A DNA stretch of 64,000 nt from Hydrogenophaga taeniospiralis (GCF_020510445.1 NZ_JAHBAG010000001.1:906501-970500); one strand, 5' to 3'. Positions 29,095 through 40,269 are shown, counted from the first letter of the stretch. Translations and numbers: made by a program. Notes: generated from the sequence alone by a model not told the origin.

Positions 29095-29276
29095 GGTGGT
29101 CGGGTCCGGGTGGCGTGCGGGTTCCGAGTATCCCGCTTTGGTTCTCCTTTTTGGCGCCGTCCGCGGGCGTTTCAACCGCCCATCCCGGCGCCACGCCCGC
29201 CTGCGGGCCGGCGGCGGGTCGCGGCGCCGGGCGGTGCTAGAAACCCTGCAGGAACGGTTCAAACGACAGGTGATTC

Positions 29277-29675
29277 ATGGCGGTGTGTGCAGCATGTGGG
29301 GCTGAAAACGGGGACAGAGCGCGGTTCTGCCAAGGTTGCGGGACCCCGCTGGGGGCCAAGCCCTCGGCCCCACGCCACGAGCCCCAGGCCCCCACCCAGG
29401 CCGCGGGGCTGTTGCAGACCTGCCCGGCCTGCCAGTCCAAGAACCCGTTGGCCGCCACGGCCTGCCGGACCTGCCGCGCCTCCCTGCTCCCCGCGCTGGC
29501 GACGCCCAGCCGCAAGGCCGCGCCTGTGGCCCGGGGGCCGAACGCCGGCCGGCTCGTGTTGGTGGGCCTCGTGCTGGCGAGCGCCGCGGCGGGCGGCTGG
29601 TGGTTCGGCACGAACCGCGAGAAAGCCGCGCCGGCAACGCCGAGGGTGGCGGTCGTGGCGCCGGACGCGGGGCCC

Positions 29676-29687
<12 letters not shown>
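29277..29687 (+). CDS. Zinc-ribbon membrane protein, paralogue 2
   Basis: Protein of 136 residues: two zinc ribbons (CAACGAENGDRARFCQGC and CPACQSKNPLAATACRTC), one membrane segment (about 92-110) and a short tail. It equals the first 110 residues of the gene at 25668 without the coiled coil and Cys-rich tail. Both genes share a GTGCTAGAAA block about 40 bp before the ATG. The 3' end overlaps comM tail to tail by 12 bp. Confidence 0.75.
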
Positions 29688-31235
<1,548 letters not shown>

Positions 31236-31301
31236 TGCGATTTCCTCCCTGTTTCGGTGCACTTCATGCCCTGTTCATCAGGGAAAACCCGCTGATGGCG
31301 A

Positions 31302-31318
31302 TGCACAACCTTGGTGCT
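31302..31318. promoter_or_regulatory. NtrC-binding site upstream of glnK
   Basis: TGCACAACCTTGGTGCT matches the NtrC consensus GCAC-N7-GTGC exactly. It lies about 135 bp upstream of a sigma54 promoter, a normal enhancer distance. Confidence 0.7.
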
Positions 31319-31449
31319 TGCGCTGTTCGAGTGACAGTTCGCGCGCAAACACGCGCTTTCATCATGGCACAGGCGCCGCCGCACCGCCGCGCCGAGCCCG
31401 TCGGACGCGGTGTTTTCGCGACAGCCCGCCGGCCCGGGTGGGCTCGCGC

Positions 31450-31467
31450 TTGGCACGTTCCGTGCTT
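31450..31467 (+). promoter_or_regulatory. Sigma54 (RpoN) promoter of glnK-amtB
   Basis: TTGGCACGTTCCGTGCTT carries GG and GC spaced by 10 bp, the -24/-12 signature (TGGCAC-N5-TTGC type). Transcription would start about 150 bp before glnK. Nitrogen limitation through NtrC is the expected signal. The rest of 31236-31618 holds no gene. Confidence 0.8.
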
Positions 31468-31606
31468 GGGGCTGTAAGCGATTGAATCAAAGGCGTGGAG
31501 TTCCCACGAAACAGTCCGCATCCAAAGTGGTGTCAGCCCTCCCGGCCGGCATTGCCCGTGTCACCCCCGGTGTCGGCCACCCGGTCTGAGCACCCTGTAC
31601 TAGTAG

Positions 31607-31957
<351 letters not shown>

Positions 31958-31987
31958 TCAACGAGCAGCACAAGAAAGATCACGCAC

Positions 31988-33562
31988 ATGAAAAAACTAC
32001 TTGCAACCCTGTTGCTGGGCGCGGGCCTGGCATTCGGCGGACTTAACGCCCTGGCGCAAACCACCGAAGCACCGGCCGCTGCCGCGGCGCCCGCCGCCGA
32101 CGCAGCAGCGGCTCCGGCCGCACCGGCTGCCGACGCTGCCGCTGCACCGGCCGCCGCACCCGAAGCTCCGGCCGCTGCCGTGGCGGCGCCTGCCGAAGCC
32201 GCCCCTGCGGAAGCCGCACCGGCCCCGGTGCCCAACAAGGGCGACACCGCCTGGATGATGGTCGCCACCCTGCTGGTCATTCTCATGACCGTGCCGGGCC
32301 TGGCCCTGTTCTACGGCGGCCTGGTGCGCAGCAAGAACATGCTGTCGGTGCTGATGCAAGTCATGGTGACCTTCTCGATGATCGTGGTGCTGTGGGTCGT
32401 GTACGGCTACAGCCTGGCGTTCACCGAAGGCAACGCATTCATCGGCGGCTTTGACCGGCTGCTCCTCAGCGGTGTCTGGGACAACGTGGCCGGCACCTTC
32501 GGCAACGCGGCCACCTTCAGCAAGGGCGTCGTGATCCCCGAGATCGTGTTCGCCGCTTTCCAGGCCACCTTCGCCGGCATCACCTGTGCCCTGATCGTCG
32601 GCGCTTTCGCCGAGCGCATCAAATTCAGCGCCGTGCTGTTGTTCACCGCCATCTGGTTCACCTTCAGCTACGCCCCGATCGCCCACATGGTCTGGTTCTG
32701 GATGGGCCCCGACGCCTACTCCAGCGCTGAGGTGGCCGGCGACATGACGGCCAAGGCCGGCTACATCTGGCAAATGGGCGCGCTGGACTTCGCCGGCGGT
32801 ACCGTGGTGCACATCAACGCCGCCGTCGCTGGTCTGGTCGGTGCCTACATGGTCGGCAAGCGCATCGGTTACGGCAAGGAAGCCATGGCGCCTCACAGCC
32901 TGACGCTGACCATGGTCGGTGCCTCGCTGCTGTGGGTGGGCTGGTTCGGTTTCAACGCCGGCTCCGCCCTGGAAGCCAACGGCTACGCTGCCCTGGCCTT
33001 CATCAACACCTTCATCGCCACGGCCGCTGCCGTGCTCGCCTGGTGCATCGGTGAAGCGCTGGCCAAAGGCAAGGCGTCCATGCTGGGTGCCGCTTCCGGT
33101 GCTGTCGCTGGCCTGGTGGCCATCACCCCCGCGGCCGGCAACGTCGGCGTGGGCGGCGCGTTGATCATCGGTTTCATCGCCGGCTTCGCCTGCCTGTGGG
33201 GCGTGACCGGTCTGAAGAAGATGCTGGGCGCGGACGACTCGCTCGACGTGTTCGGCGTGCACGGCGTGGGCGGCATCATCGGCGCCCTGCTGACCGGCGT
33301 GTTCAACTCCCCCAACCTGGGTGGCCCGAGCGCCGTGGCCGACTGGACCACGGTGGCCATGATCGCCCCCGATGCCTACACCATCGCCGGCCAGGTCTGG
33401 ATCCAGGCCAAGGCCGTGCTGATCACCATCGTGTGGTCGGGTGTGGTCTCCGTCATCGCCTTCAAGATCGTCGACCTGACCGTGGGCCTGCGTGTGACCG
33501 AAGAGCAGGAACGCGAAGGTCTGGACATTTCTTCCCACGGCGAGACCGCGTACAACCGCTGA
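31988..33562 (+). CDS. amtB: Ammonium transporter AmtB
   Basis: Inner-membrane ammonium channel of 524 residues. A signal peptide (1-23) is followed by an unusual Ala/Pro/Glu linker to about residue 83, then the 11-helix channel. The twin pore histidines are in GTVVHINAAVAG and FGVHGVGGIIG, and the start of the first channel helix region reads PGLALFYGGLVRSKN. GlnK binds and closes it when ammonium is plentiful. The gene is followed by a strong terminator. Confidence 0.96.
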   Translation: MKKLLATLLLGAGLAFGGLNALAQTTEAPAAAAAPAADAAAAPAAPAADAAAAPAAAPEAPAAAVAAPAEAAPAEAAPAPVPNKGDTAWMMVATLLVILMTVPGLALFYGGLVRSKNMLSVLMQVMVTFSMIVVLWVVYGYSLAFTEGNAFIGGFDRLLLSGVWDNVAGTFGNAATFSKGVVIPEIVFAAFQATFAGITCALIVGAFAERIKFSAVLLFTAIWFTFSYAPIAHMVWFWMGPDAYSSAEVAGDMTAKAGYIWQMGALDFAGGTVVHINAAVAGLVGAYMVGKRIGYGKEAMAPHSLTLTMVGASLLWVGWFGFNAGSALEANGYAALAFINTFIATAAAVLAWCIGEALAKGKASMLGAASGAVAGLVAITPAAGNVGVGGALIIGFIAGFACLWGVTGLKKMLGADDSLDVFGVHGVGGIIGALLTGVFNSPNLGGPSAVADWTTVAMIAPDAYTIAGQVWIQAKAVLITIVWSGVVSVIAFKIVDLTVGLRVTEEQEREGLDISSHGETAYNR

Positions 33563-33633
33563 GCCTGAGCGCTCCCCGGGGTGCTGCTGACAACAGCGCA
33601 CCCCCCATTTTCTGAGTTTCCTTTGGATGTTCA

Positions 33634-33667
33634 CCCCGCGATGCCGCACGGCACGCGGGGTTTTTTT
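33634..33667 (+). terminator. Rho-independent terminator after amtB
   Basis: CCCCGCG and CGCGGGG arms enclose an inner TGCCG/CGGCA stem and are followed by seven T residues. Confidence 0.92.
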
Positions 33668-33723
33668 ATGGACGCTGCGTATGATCGCCGCCGGACATCC
33701 ATCACAACATTCAGGAGGAAACC

Positions 33724-33978
33724 ATGTCCCAGGCATTCCCGCGCGCCATGGCGCGCCCGCTCGTCGCCGCCGCACTGCTCGGGGCCTTGGCCCTACCCGG
33801 TTCGACGGCCTTCGCCGCCAGCGCCACCCCATCGGACACCGGGGGCAAAAAAGTGCCCACCAAGGTCACCTTCATCAACGCGCCCTCCAGCGAAACCCCC
33901 GCCGCGCGGGAAAAGCGCCTGCGGCGTGAGTGCAAGGGCCGGCCCAACGCGGGCGCGTGCCTCGGGTATACGCGGTAG
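33724..33978 (+). CDS. Small secreted hypothetical protein
   Basis: Protein of 84 residues behind a strong AGGAGG ribosome site. A signal peptide (MARPLVAAALLGALALPGST, cleavage near residue 31) precedes a short basic mature part with two Cys (RRECKGRPNAGACLGYTR). Not recognised. Confidence 0.7.
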   Translation: MSQAFPRAMARPLVAAALLGALALPGSTAFAASATPSDTGGKKVPTKVTFINAPSSETPAAREKRLRRECKGRPNAGACLGYTR

Positions 33979-34058
33979 GTACCCGCTTGCCGCGGTGCGG
34001 CGCATTTGCAGCGAGGCGTGCAAAAAATTCAACGGCCGTGCGGAGGGCGGCCGCTACC

Positions 34059-35192
34059 ATGGCAGCCATGACCTCCAGCCCCAACGACTCCCCGCGCGAC
34101 CTGATCCAGCAGGTGCTGGCCGCGGCCGCCGCCCACCGGCCCCTGCGCATCACCGGCGGCGACACCAAGGCCTTTTACGGCCAGCCTACCGAGGGTGAGA
34201 CCCTGTCCACCACCGGCTGGCGCGGCATCGTCAGCCACGAGCCGAGCGAGCTCGTCGTCACCGTGCGCGCCGGCACGCCGCTGGCCGAGCTGGAAGCCGC
34301 GCTGGCCGAACAAGGCCAGTGCCTGCCCTTCGATCCACCACGCTTCGGCGCCGCGTCCACCATCGGCGGCGTGGTGGCGGCGGGCCTGGCCGGTCCGGCC
34401 CGCGCCACGGCCGGCGGTGTGCGCGACTTCCTGCTCGGCCTCCAGTTCATCAACGGCCGCGGCGAGTGGCTCACCTTTGGCGGCCAGGTCATGAAAAACG
34501 TGGCCGGCTACGACGTCAGTCGCGTGATGGCCGGCGCCATGGGCACGCTCGGCGTCATCACCGACATCAGCCTCAAGGTGCTGCCGGTGGCGCCGGCCGA
34601 GGCCACGCTCGTGTTTTCCATGGGCCAGCACGACGCGCTCGAACAGCTGCACCGCTGGGGCGGCCAGCCTCTCCCCTTGAATGCCAGCTGCTGGGTCCGT
34701 GACACAACAGCCAGCGATGCGCCCGAACTGCTGTTCCTGCGCCTGCGCGGCGCGGTGGCGGCGGTGGAAGCCGCCTGCGAGCGCCTGGCGCGCGAAGCCG
34801 GCGGGCAGCGCATGGACAACGCCCAGGCCGGACCCGACTGGGCCGCCTGCCGCGACCAGACCCTGCCGTTTTTCACGGCGCCATCGGCGGACCTCTGCCT
34901 GTGGCGACTCTCGGTGCCGCAGACCGCGCCGGTCCTTGCGCTGCCGTATGCGCCGCTGATCGAATGGCAGGGCGCGCAGCGCTGGCTGTGGGCGCCGGCC
35001 TCGGCCGCCGCCGAGATCCGCAGCGCCGCCACCGCGGTGAACGGCCACGCCACCCTGTTCCGAGCCGGGGCCGACGGCGCCCCCGGCGTGCCGCGCTTCG
35101 ACCGCGAGAGCCCCACCCTGGCGGCGATCACGCAGCGCCTGCGCGCCGAGTTCGATCCCGCGGGCATCTTCAACCCGGGCCGAATGGGCTGA
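34059..35192 (+). CDS. glcE: Glycolate oxidase FAD-binding subunit GlcE
   Basis: FAD-binding subunit of glycolate dehydrogenase, 377 residues. The PCMH-type FAD domain has VVTVRAGTPLAELEAAL, GAASTIGGVVAAGLAGP and VMKNVAGYDVSRVMAG; the C-terminus ends DPAGIFNPGR. It oxidises glycolate to glyoxylate with GlcD and GlcF. GlcD is not upstream; the preceding genes are amtB and a small secreted protein. GlcF follows only after an inserted 2-kb block. A start at 34068 is also possible. Confidence 0.92.
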   Translation: MAAMTSSPNDSPRDLIQQVLAAAAAHRPLRITGGDTKAFYGQPTEGETLSTTGWRGIVSHEPSELVVTVRAGTPLAELEAALAEQGQCLPFDPPRFGAASTIGGVVAAGLAGPARATAGGVRDFLLGLQFINGRGEWLTFGGQVMKNVAGYDVSRVMAGAMGTLGVITDISLKVLPVAPAEATLVFSMGQHDALEQLHRWGGQPLPLNASCWVRDTTASDAPELLFLRLRGAVAAVEAACERLAREAGGQRMDNAQAGPDWAACRDQTLPFFTAPSADLCLWRLSVPQTAPVLALPYAPLIEWQGAQRWLWAPASAAAEIRSAATAVNGHATLFRAGADGAPGVPRFDRESPTLAAITQRLRAEFDPAGIFNPGRMG

Positions 35193-35256
35193 TTTCGCAG
35201 GGCATCCACGCGAGCACATCGCCTATTGCTGCCCTCACATTTCAACGGAGTGTTTC

Positions 35257-35511
35257 ATGGAAGTCGTAGAGGACATCGAAGCAAGCGCCAACTTGGCTCG
35301 CCTAATCGACAAAGTCAACGAAGACCACGAGCCTGTCCTCATCACCAGCCGGGGTGGTAAACCCGCCGTGCTCGTGAGCCTGGACGACTTCAACGCCTGG
35401 CAGGGAACGGCGCATCTGATGCGCTCACCCGCCAACCGGCGCGTGCTTCGTGAGGCCATGGATGAGCTGGACGCTGGTGGCGGCACCGAGCAGACTTTGC
35501 GGGAACCTTGA
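35257..35511 (+). CDS. Phd/YefM-family antitoxin
   Basis: Antitoxin of 84 residues. The Phd/YefM N-terminal fold is clear: DIEASANLARLIDKVNED, VLITSRGGKPAVLVSLDDFN. The tail (RVLREAMDELDAGGG) would bind a RelE/YoeB-type toxin. No intact toxin gene follows, only a possible remnant. It lies between glcE and glcF. Confidence 0.88.
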   Translation: MEVVEDIEASANLARLIDKVNEDHEPVLITSRGGKPAVLVSLDDFNAWQGTAHLMRSPANRRVLREAMDELDAGGGTEQTLREP

Positions 35512-35623
35512 GCGCCCATGCAGCAAAGCATCTGTTCTTGTCATCACCGGGGCGCGCTGTCAACCGCCTGCGCGGAGACATCTCTGAAATCGCGGCACGG
35601 CAACATCACTGCGGCGAATGATG
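35511..35623 (+). pseudogene. Possible YoeB/RelE-type toxin remnant
   Basis: In the frame opening at 35511 the translation ends with RLRGDISEIAARQHHCGE, which resembles the usual YoeB C-terminus (strand, then an IAxCRYHY-like end). There is no start codon and only about 36 codons, so most of the toxin would be deleted. The match is weak and rests mainly on position after an antitoxin gene. Confidence 0.3.
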
Positions 35624-37249
35624 GACAACGAAATGGTTGAACCACGTACCTACAGCGGCAACGGACATGACGCGATCATTGCCGACCCGGGCAACATCAC
35701 GCGGGAGGAGTGCTTGGCATTAGCTCAGTGTGGGGCGGATGCTTGGAATGCCTGGCGCAATGAATTTCCAACAAGGGGCGGATGGAGTGCTCCATATAAA
35801 AATTACGCAAACTTCTCCGAGCAAGATTTCACCGTGGAGTTTGTTGATTTCGGAAAATTCCAATTTGGTCACGGCGCCAGTTTCAGTGATGCCAAGTTTT
35901 TTCAAGCCCTTTTTGCCGAGGCTGAGTTCGGACGCGATACCCGCTTCATAGGAGCTCAATTCGAGGGGTGGGTGTCGTTTGAAGGGGCAAAGTTCGGAAC
36001 TGACGCGGGTTTTGATCGATGCAGGTTCGGTGCCTCGACCACATTCGAAGAATGCCAATTTGATTCAAGAGCCACATTTGTCGGCGCAACGTTTGATGAA
36101 GCGCTCAACATGCGAGGTGTGGTGTTCGGTGACGAGACGAATTTTGATTGGGCGCGTTTCGGGCATCGAGCGTCCTTTGTTGGCGCCCTTTTTGTCGGGA
36201 ATGCCACCTTTGTCGCTACCACCATTGGTTTCGAGGCTGACTTCTCCGGCCTCATGGTCGGTGGATCACTTTCGTTTGAGGCGACGATATTCGAAGGGCA
36301 GACCAGCTTTCAGGCGCTGTCATGGGGTGCCTTAAATCATGAGTCGAGGGCAAGCAGTCTTCTAGAGGAATTGGCCAAAGATCGGCAGGCGAGTCCTTGG
36401 GTGTTCAAGGCCATCAGCTTTCAAGGCGCGCGTTTTGAAGGGAGCGTTGACTTTTCAGACCGACACTTTGAAGGCGTCACGGAGTTCTCCAAGACCCGGT
36501 TCGAAACTGACGCACCCTTCTTGATGGAGGACTGCCTTCCGAGCCGGGTATGCAAGGAATTGATTCCTAGCGAAGGTGGACAGATGCGCCTTCCGAAAGG
36601 CAGGCATGTCGAGTTCGCGATGGTTCCGGAGTTCTTTCAGTGCAAGCTGCATCAGAACTCCAGTTTCGAGGGGGCCGTATTTCCCGCCGCCCAAGGAACA
36701 GAAGACGCTGCGCGTGCCTATCGGGTACTTAAGCAGGCGTTTTCGGCACAGCAAGCCACCCGTGAGGAGCAGCGCTTCTTTCGACTCGAAATGGCCGAAG
36801 AGGCGTTGATTGCTTGGCCGTTGTGGGCCTTGTTGTCCGCGTGGTGGGAGCTGCGAAAGCAGGGGCTGCAAGCGGAGATGCCGACACCGCGCTTTCTCTA
36901 CAGGCTCTATGCCGGTATTTCCAATTTCGGCTTCAGCACCGCACGACCGGCTGGGCTGTTTCTTCTAGCGGTGCTGTTGGCGACTGCGGCGTATGGGTCA
37001 CAGGCCGGGCTGGTTTTTTGCTGGCCATCAGAAGGGGATGGCTGCCGCATGGCAGGGCCCTTGATCCAGTTCGCCGCCGCCCATGCGCTTCCCGGTTTCG
37101 AAAAGCTGGCCGAACCCGCGAGCAACGCGCTGTTCGGCAAGAACCTTGGTGTCTGGACCGTGCTCACCGTGGTGCTGCACAAGGCCGTTTCCATCCTCGC
37201 GCTGTTCCTCATCGGCCTCGCCCTGCGCAACCTCTTCAAGATGAAATAA
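35618..37249 (+). CDS. Pentapeptide-repeat membrane protein
   Basis: Protein of 543 residues. Residues about 60-220 are degenerate pentapeptide repeats with Phe at the central position (ANFSEQDF, ASFSDAKFF, VSFEGAKF), forming a right-handed beta-helix. More repeats occur near 265-300. The C-terminal third has about two to three membrane segments (FLLAVLLATAAYGS, SILALFLIGLALRNLF). GC is lower than in neighbouring genes. It separates glcE from glcF and looks acquired. Function unknown. Confidence 0.85.
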   Translation: MMDNEMVEPRTYSGNGHDAIIADPGNITREECLALAQCGADAWNAWRNEFPTRGGWSAPYKNYANFSEQDFTVEFVDFGKFQFGHGASFSDAKFFQALFAEAEFGRDTRFIGAQFEGWVSFEGAKFGTDAGFDRCRFGASTTFEECQFDSRATFVGATFDEALNMRGVVFGDETNFDWARFGHRASFVGALFVGNATFVATTIGFEADFSGLMVGGSLSFEATIFEGQTSFQALSWGALNHESRASSLLEELAKDRQASPWVFKAISFQGARFEGSVDFSDRHFEGVTEFSKTRFETDAPFLMEDCLPSRVCKELIPSEGGQMRLPKGRHVEFAMVPEFFQCKLHQNSSFEGAVFPAAQGTEDAARAYRVLKQAFSAQQATREEQRFFRLEMAEEALIAWPLWALLSAWWELRKQGLQAEMPTPRFLYRLYAGISNFGFSTARPAGLFLLAVLLATAAYGSQAGLVFCWPSEGDGCRMAGPLIQFAAAHALPGFEKLAEPASNALFGKNLGVWTVLTVVLHKAVSILALFLIGLALRNLFKMK

Positions 37250-37263
37250 CCGGACGCCGGGAC

Positions 37264-38517
37264 ATGCAAACCAACCTCTCCCCCGAATACCAGCAGCGCG
37301 CCGATGGCCGCGCGGCCGAGGCCATCCTGCGCAAGTGTGTGCACTGCGGTTTCTGCACCGCCACCTGCCCCACGTACCAGTTGCTCGGCGACGAGCTGGA
37401 CGGGCCGCGTGGGCGCATCTACCTGATGAAGCAGGTGCTTGAAGGCGCAGAGCCCACGCGCAAGACGCAGCTGCACCTGGACCGCTGCCTCACCTGTCGC
37501 AACTGCGAAAGCACCTGCCCGAGTGGCGTGGACTACGGCCACCTGATCGACATCGGCCGCAAGATCGTGGACGAAAAGGTGCCGCGCCCGGCGGGCGAGA
37601 CGGCGGTGCGCTGGCTGCTCAAGGAGGGGCTGACCTCGCCGGCCTTTGGCCCCGCGATGAAGCTCGGCCAGCTGGTGCGCGAACTGCTGCCGGCCTCGCT
37701 GAAGAACAAGGTGCCGGCGAAGCAGAACGCCGGGCGCTGGCCGACGCAGACGCATGCGCGCAAGGTGCTGATGCTCGCGGGCTGCGTGCAGCCGGCGATG
37801 ATGCCCAACATCAACACGGCGACCGCGCGCGTGCTCGACGCCGCCGGCATCCAGACCGTGATCGCGCCCGAGGCGGGTTGCTGCGGCGCGGTGAAGTTCC
37901 ATTTGAACGACCAGGACGGCGGACGGGCCCAGATGCGCGCCAACATCGACGCCTGGTGGCCGCACATCCAGGCCGGCGAAGGGGCGGGCGCCCCCGCCGG
38001 GGTCGAGGCCATCGTCATGAACGCCTCGGGCTGCGGTGTCACGGTCAAGGAGTACGGCCACATCCTGGCCGACGACCCGGCCTACGCGGACAAGGCCGCG
38101 CGCATCAGCGCGCTCACGAAAGACCTGAGCGAACTGCTGCCCGCGCTGGTGCCGGTGCTGCGGCCTAAGCTGGCGCGACAACCCGACGCGGACCAGCTGA
38201 TCGCATTCCACCCGCCCTGCACACTGCAACACGGCCAGCGGTTGAAGGGCGGTGTCGAGCAGCACCTGGCCGCGTTGGGCTTCACGGTGCAGGTGGCGAA
38301 GAACGAGGCCCACCTGTGCTGCGGCTCGGCCGGCACGTATTCGGTGCTCAACCCCACGCTGTCCCACCAGCTGCGCGACCGCAAGCTCGGCCACCTCGGC
38401 GAGCTGCGGCCGGCGGTGATCGCCAGCGCCAACATCGGCTGCATCACCCACCTGCAGAGCGGCACGGCCACGCCGGTGCGGCACTGGGTCGAGCTGCTGG
38501 ATGACGCGCTGGCCTGA
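37264..38517 (+). CDS. glcF: Glycolate oxidase iron-sulfur subunit GlcF
   Basis: Protein of 417 residues. Two ferredoxin-type 4Fe-4S motifs (CVHCGFCTATCP and CLTCRNCESTCP) are followed by two CCG-type cysteine-rich domains (EAGCCGAVKFH, HLCCGSAGTYS). It passes electrons from GlcD/GlcE to the quinone pool. The start is 14 bp after the pentapeptide-repeat gene, so it may now depend on read-through from that gene. Confidence 0.94.
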   Translation: MQTNLSPEYQQRADGRAAEAILRKCVHCGFCTATCPTYQLLGDELDGPRGRIYLMKQVLEGAEPTRKTQLHLDRCLTCRNCESTCPSGVDYGHLIDIGRKIVDEKVPRPAGETAVRWLLKEGLTSPAFGPAMKLGQLVRELLPASLKNKVPAKQNAGRWPTQTHARKVLMLAGCVQPAMMPNINTATARVLDAAGIQTVIAPEAGCCGAVKFHLNDQDGGRAQMRANIDAWWPHIQAGEGAGAPAGVEAIVMNASGCGVTVKEYGHILADDPAYADKAARISALTKDLSELLPALVPVLRPKLARQPDADQLIAFHPPCTLQHGQRLKGGVEQHLAALGFTVQVAKNEAHLCCGSAGTYSVLNPTLSHQLRDRKLGHLGELRPAVIASANIGCITHLQSGTATPVRHWVELLDDALA

Positions 38518-38675
38518 CACCGGGCGGCACTTTCGCACGCCGGGGCGCGGCCACCGCGCCGTGGGCGCTCACCGAATGTCACGGTGATGGAATGCGCAGG
38601 CTATAAGCTGGGGGCGCGGCGCCGTCGGCGTCCGGTGCCGCGCATTCTGTTCACGACGCCATCGGAGGATTGACC

Positions 38676-39092
38676 ATGGGTTTCTTCAGCAACATCCTGG
38701 AAAAGCTGGGCATGAAAGAGGCGGCCGCAGCGCCCGTCATCACACCGCCTCCCGCCGCCGCCGCGCCGACGCCCGCCGCAGCCCCCGCCCCGGTGGCGGC
38801 CGCCCCGGCCGAGCCCGTGGTCAATCCCATCGCCATGGTGGACGTGGTCGCCCTGCTGACGGAGAAGGCCGCCCACCACCCGGAAAAGCTCAACTGGAAA
38901 ACCTCCATCGTCGACCTGCTCAAGCTGCTGGGCCTGGACAGCAGCCTGGCCGCCCGCAAGGAGCTGGCCAAGGAGCTCTACTGCCCCGACGACAAGATGG
39001 CCGACTCGACCCAGATGAACATGTGGCTGCACAAGAACGTGCTGGGCCACATCGCGGCCAACGGCGGCAACATCCCCAAAGAGCTGCTCTGA
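38676..39092 (+). CDS. DUF3597 family protein
   Basis: Protein of 138 residues: MGFFSNILEKLG, an Ala/Pro-rich linker (about 17-50) and a conserved C-terminal domain (LNWKTSIVDLLKLLGLDSSL, LYCPDDKMADSTQMN). That domain is DUF3597, which resembles peptidoglycan- or phage-associated small domains; the role is unknown. GGAGGA lies just upstream of the ATG. Confidence 0.85.
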   Translation: MGFFSNILEKLGMKEAAAAPVITPPPAAAAPTPAAAPAPVAAAPAEPVVNPIAMVDVVALLTEKAAHHPEKLNWKTSIVDLLKLLGLDSSLAARKELAKELYCPDDKMADSTQMNMWLHKNVLGHIAANGGNIPKELL

Positions 39093-39110
39093 TGCGCGGA
39101 TGAACCGCGG

Positions 39111-39503
39111 ATGATCCCCGCGCTCGCCACCCTGCTCGTGTTCCAGTTGCTGGGCGAGGTGCTGGTGCGCGCGCTGGCGGCGCCCGTGCCGGGCCCGGTG
39201 GTGGGCATGGCGCTGCTGCTGCTTGCGCTGGTGGCGCGGCCTGCGTTGCTCACCGGCCTGAAGCCCACCGCGCAGACCCTGCTGCAACACCTCTCGCTGC
39301 TGTTCGTGCCCGCGGGCGTGGGCGTCATGCTGCACCTGCAGCGCCTGGGCGACGAGGCGCTGGCCATCGGTGTGGCGCTGGTGCTCAGCACGCTCGTGGG
39401 CCTGGCCAGCGCGGCGCTCACCATGGCCTGGCTGATGAAGCGCAGCGCGCCGCCACCGCCGCCGCGCCCGCCCGCAGGTCCCCACCCGGAGCAGGCGCCA
39501 TGA
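39111..39503 (+). CDS. CidA/LrgA family protein
   Basis: Small holin-like inner-membrane protein of 130 residues with four hydrophobic segments and the family motif PVPGPVVGMALLLL. With LrgB it is linked to murein hydrolase control and to export of small metabolites; a glycolate link is notable since glcF lies just upstream. Its 3' end overlaps the LrgB gene by 4 bp. Confidence 0.9.
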   Translation: MIPALATLLVFQLLGEVLVRALAAPVPGPVVGMALLLLALVARPALLTGLKPTAQTLLQHLSLLFVPAGVGVMLHLQRLGDEALAIGVALVLSTLVGLASAALTMAWLMKRSAPPPPPRPPAGPHPEQAP

Positions 39504-40258
39504 ACGAAGGCCTGCCGCTGGCCAGCGCCGCCGCGGGGCGGCTGGCCGATGTCTGGGTGTACCTCTCGGCCACACCGCTGCTGGGGCTCACGGTCACGCT
39601 GCTGGTGTACCAGGGCGCGTTCCTGCTGTACCGGCGCAGCGGTTTTCATCCGCTGGCCAACCCGGTGGCCACGTCGGTGATCGTGCTGGGCGCCCTGCTG
39701 TGGGCCACGTCCACGCCTTACGCCACCTACTTCGAGGGCGCGCAGTTCGTGCACTTCCTGCTCGGGCCGGCCACCGTGGCGCTGGCCGTGCCGCTGTTTG
39801 AACAGCTCGCGCGCGTGAAGCGCCTGTGGCTGCCCATGGCGGGGGCGCTGGTGGTGGGCACGCTCTGCGCCACCGTCACGGCCGTTGGCGTGGGCTGGGC
39901 CCTGGGCGCGTCCAGGGCCACCATCGCCTCGCTCGCGCCCAAGTCGGTCACGGCGCCGGTGGCCATGGGCATCTCGGAAAAGATCGGTGGCCTGCCCACG
40001 CTGACGGCCGTGCTGGTGGTGTGCACCGGCGTGCTCGGCGCGGCCAGCGCGCGCTACGTGCTGGACGCGCTGCGCATCCAGGACCCCTCGGTGCGGGGCT
40101 TCGCGCTGGGCGCCGCGGCGCACGGCATCGGCACCGCGCGGGCCTTTCTGGTGAGCGAAGAGACGGGCGCCTTCGCCGGCCTGGCCATGGGCCTCACGGC
40201 GCTGTTCAGCGCGGCGGCGCTGCCGCTGGTGGCAGGCTGGTTGCTGCGCTGGATCTGA
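39500..40258 (+). CDS. LrgB family protein
   Basis: Membrane protein of 252 residues with several membrane segments. The conserved segments LAPKSVTAPVAMGISEKIGG and GAAAHGIGTARAF are diagnostic of LrgB/YohK. ATGA overlap with the LrgA gene shows translational coupling. Plant and bacterial LrgAB relatives move glycolate/glycerate-type metabolites, consistent with the neighbouring glycolate oxidase genes, though this is inference. Confidence 0.92.
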   Translation: MNEGLPLASAAAGRLADVWVYLSATPLLGLTVTLLVYQGAFLLYRRSGFHPLANPVATSVIVLGALLWATSTPYATYFEGAQFVHFLLGPATVALAVPLFEQLARVKRLWLPMAGALVVGTLCATVTAVGVGWALGASRATIASLAPKSVTAPVAMGISEKIGGLPTLTAVLVVCTGVLGAASARYVLDALRIQDPSVRGFALGAAAHGIGTARAFLVSEETGAFAGLAMGLTALFSAAALPLVAGWLLRWI

Positions 40259-40269
40259 GCCCGCCCAAG

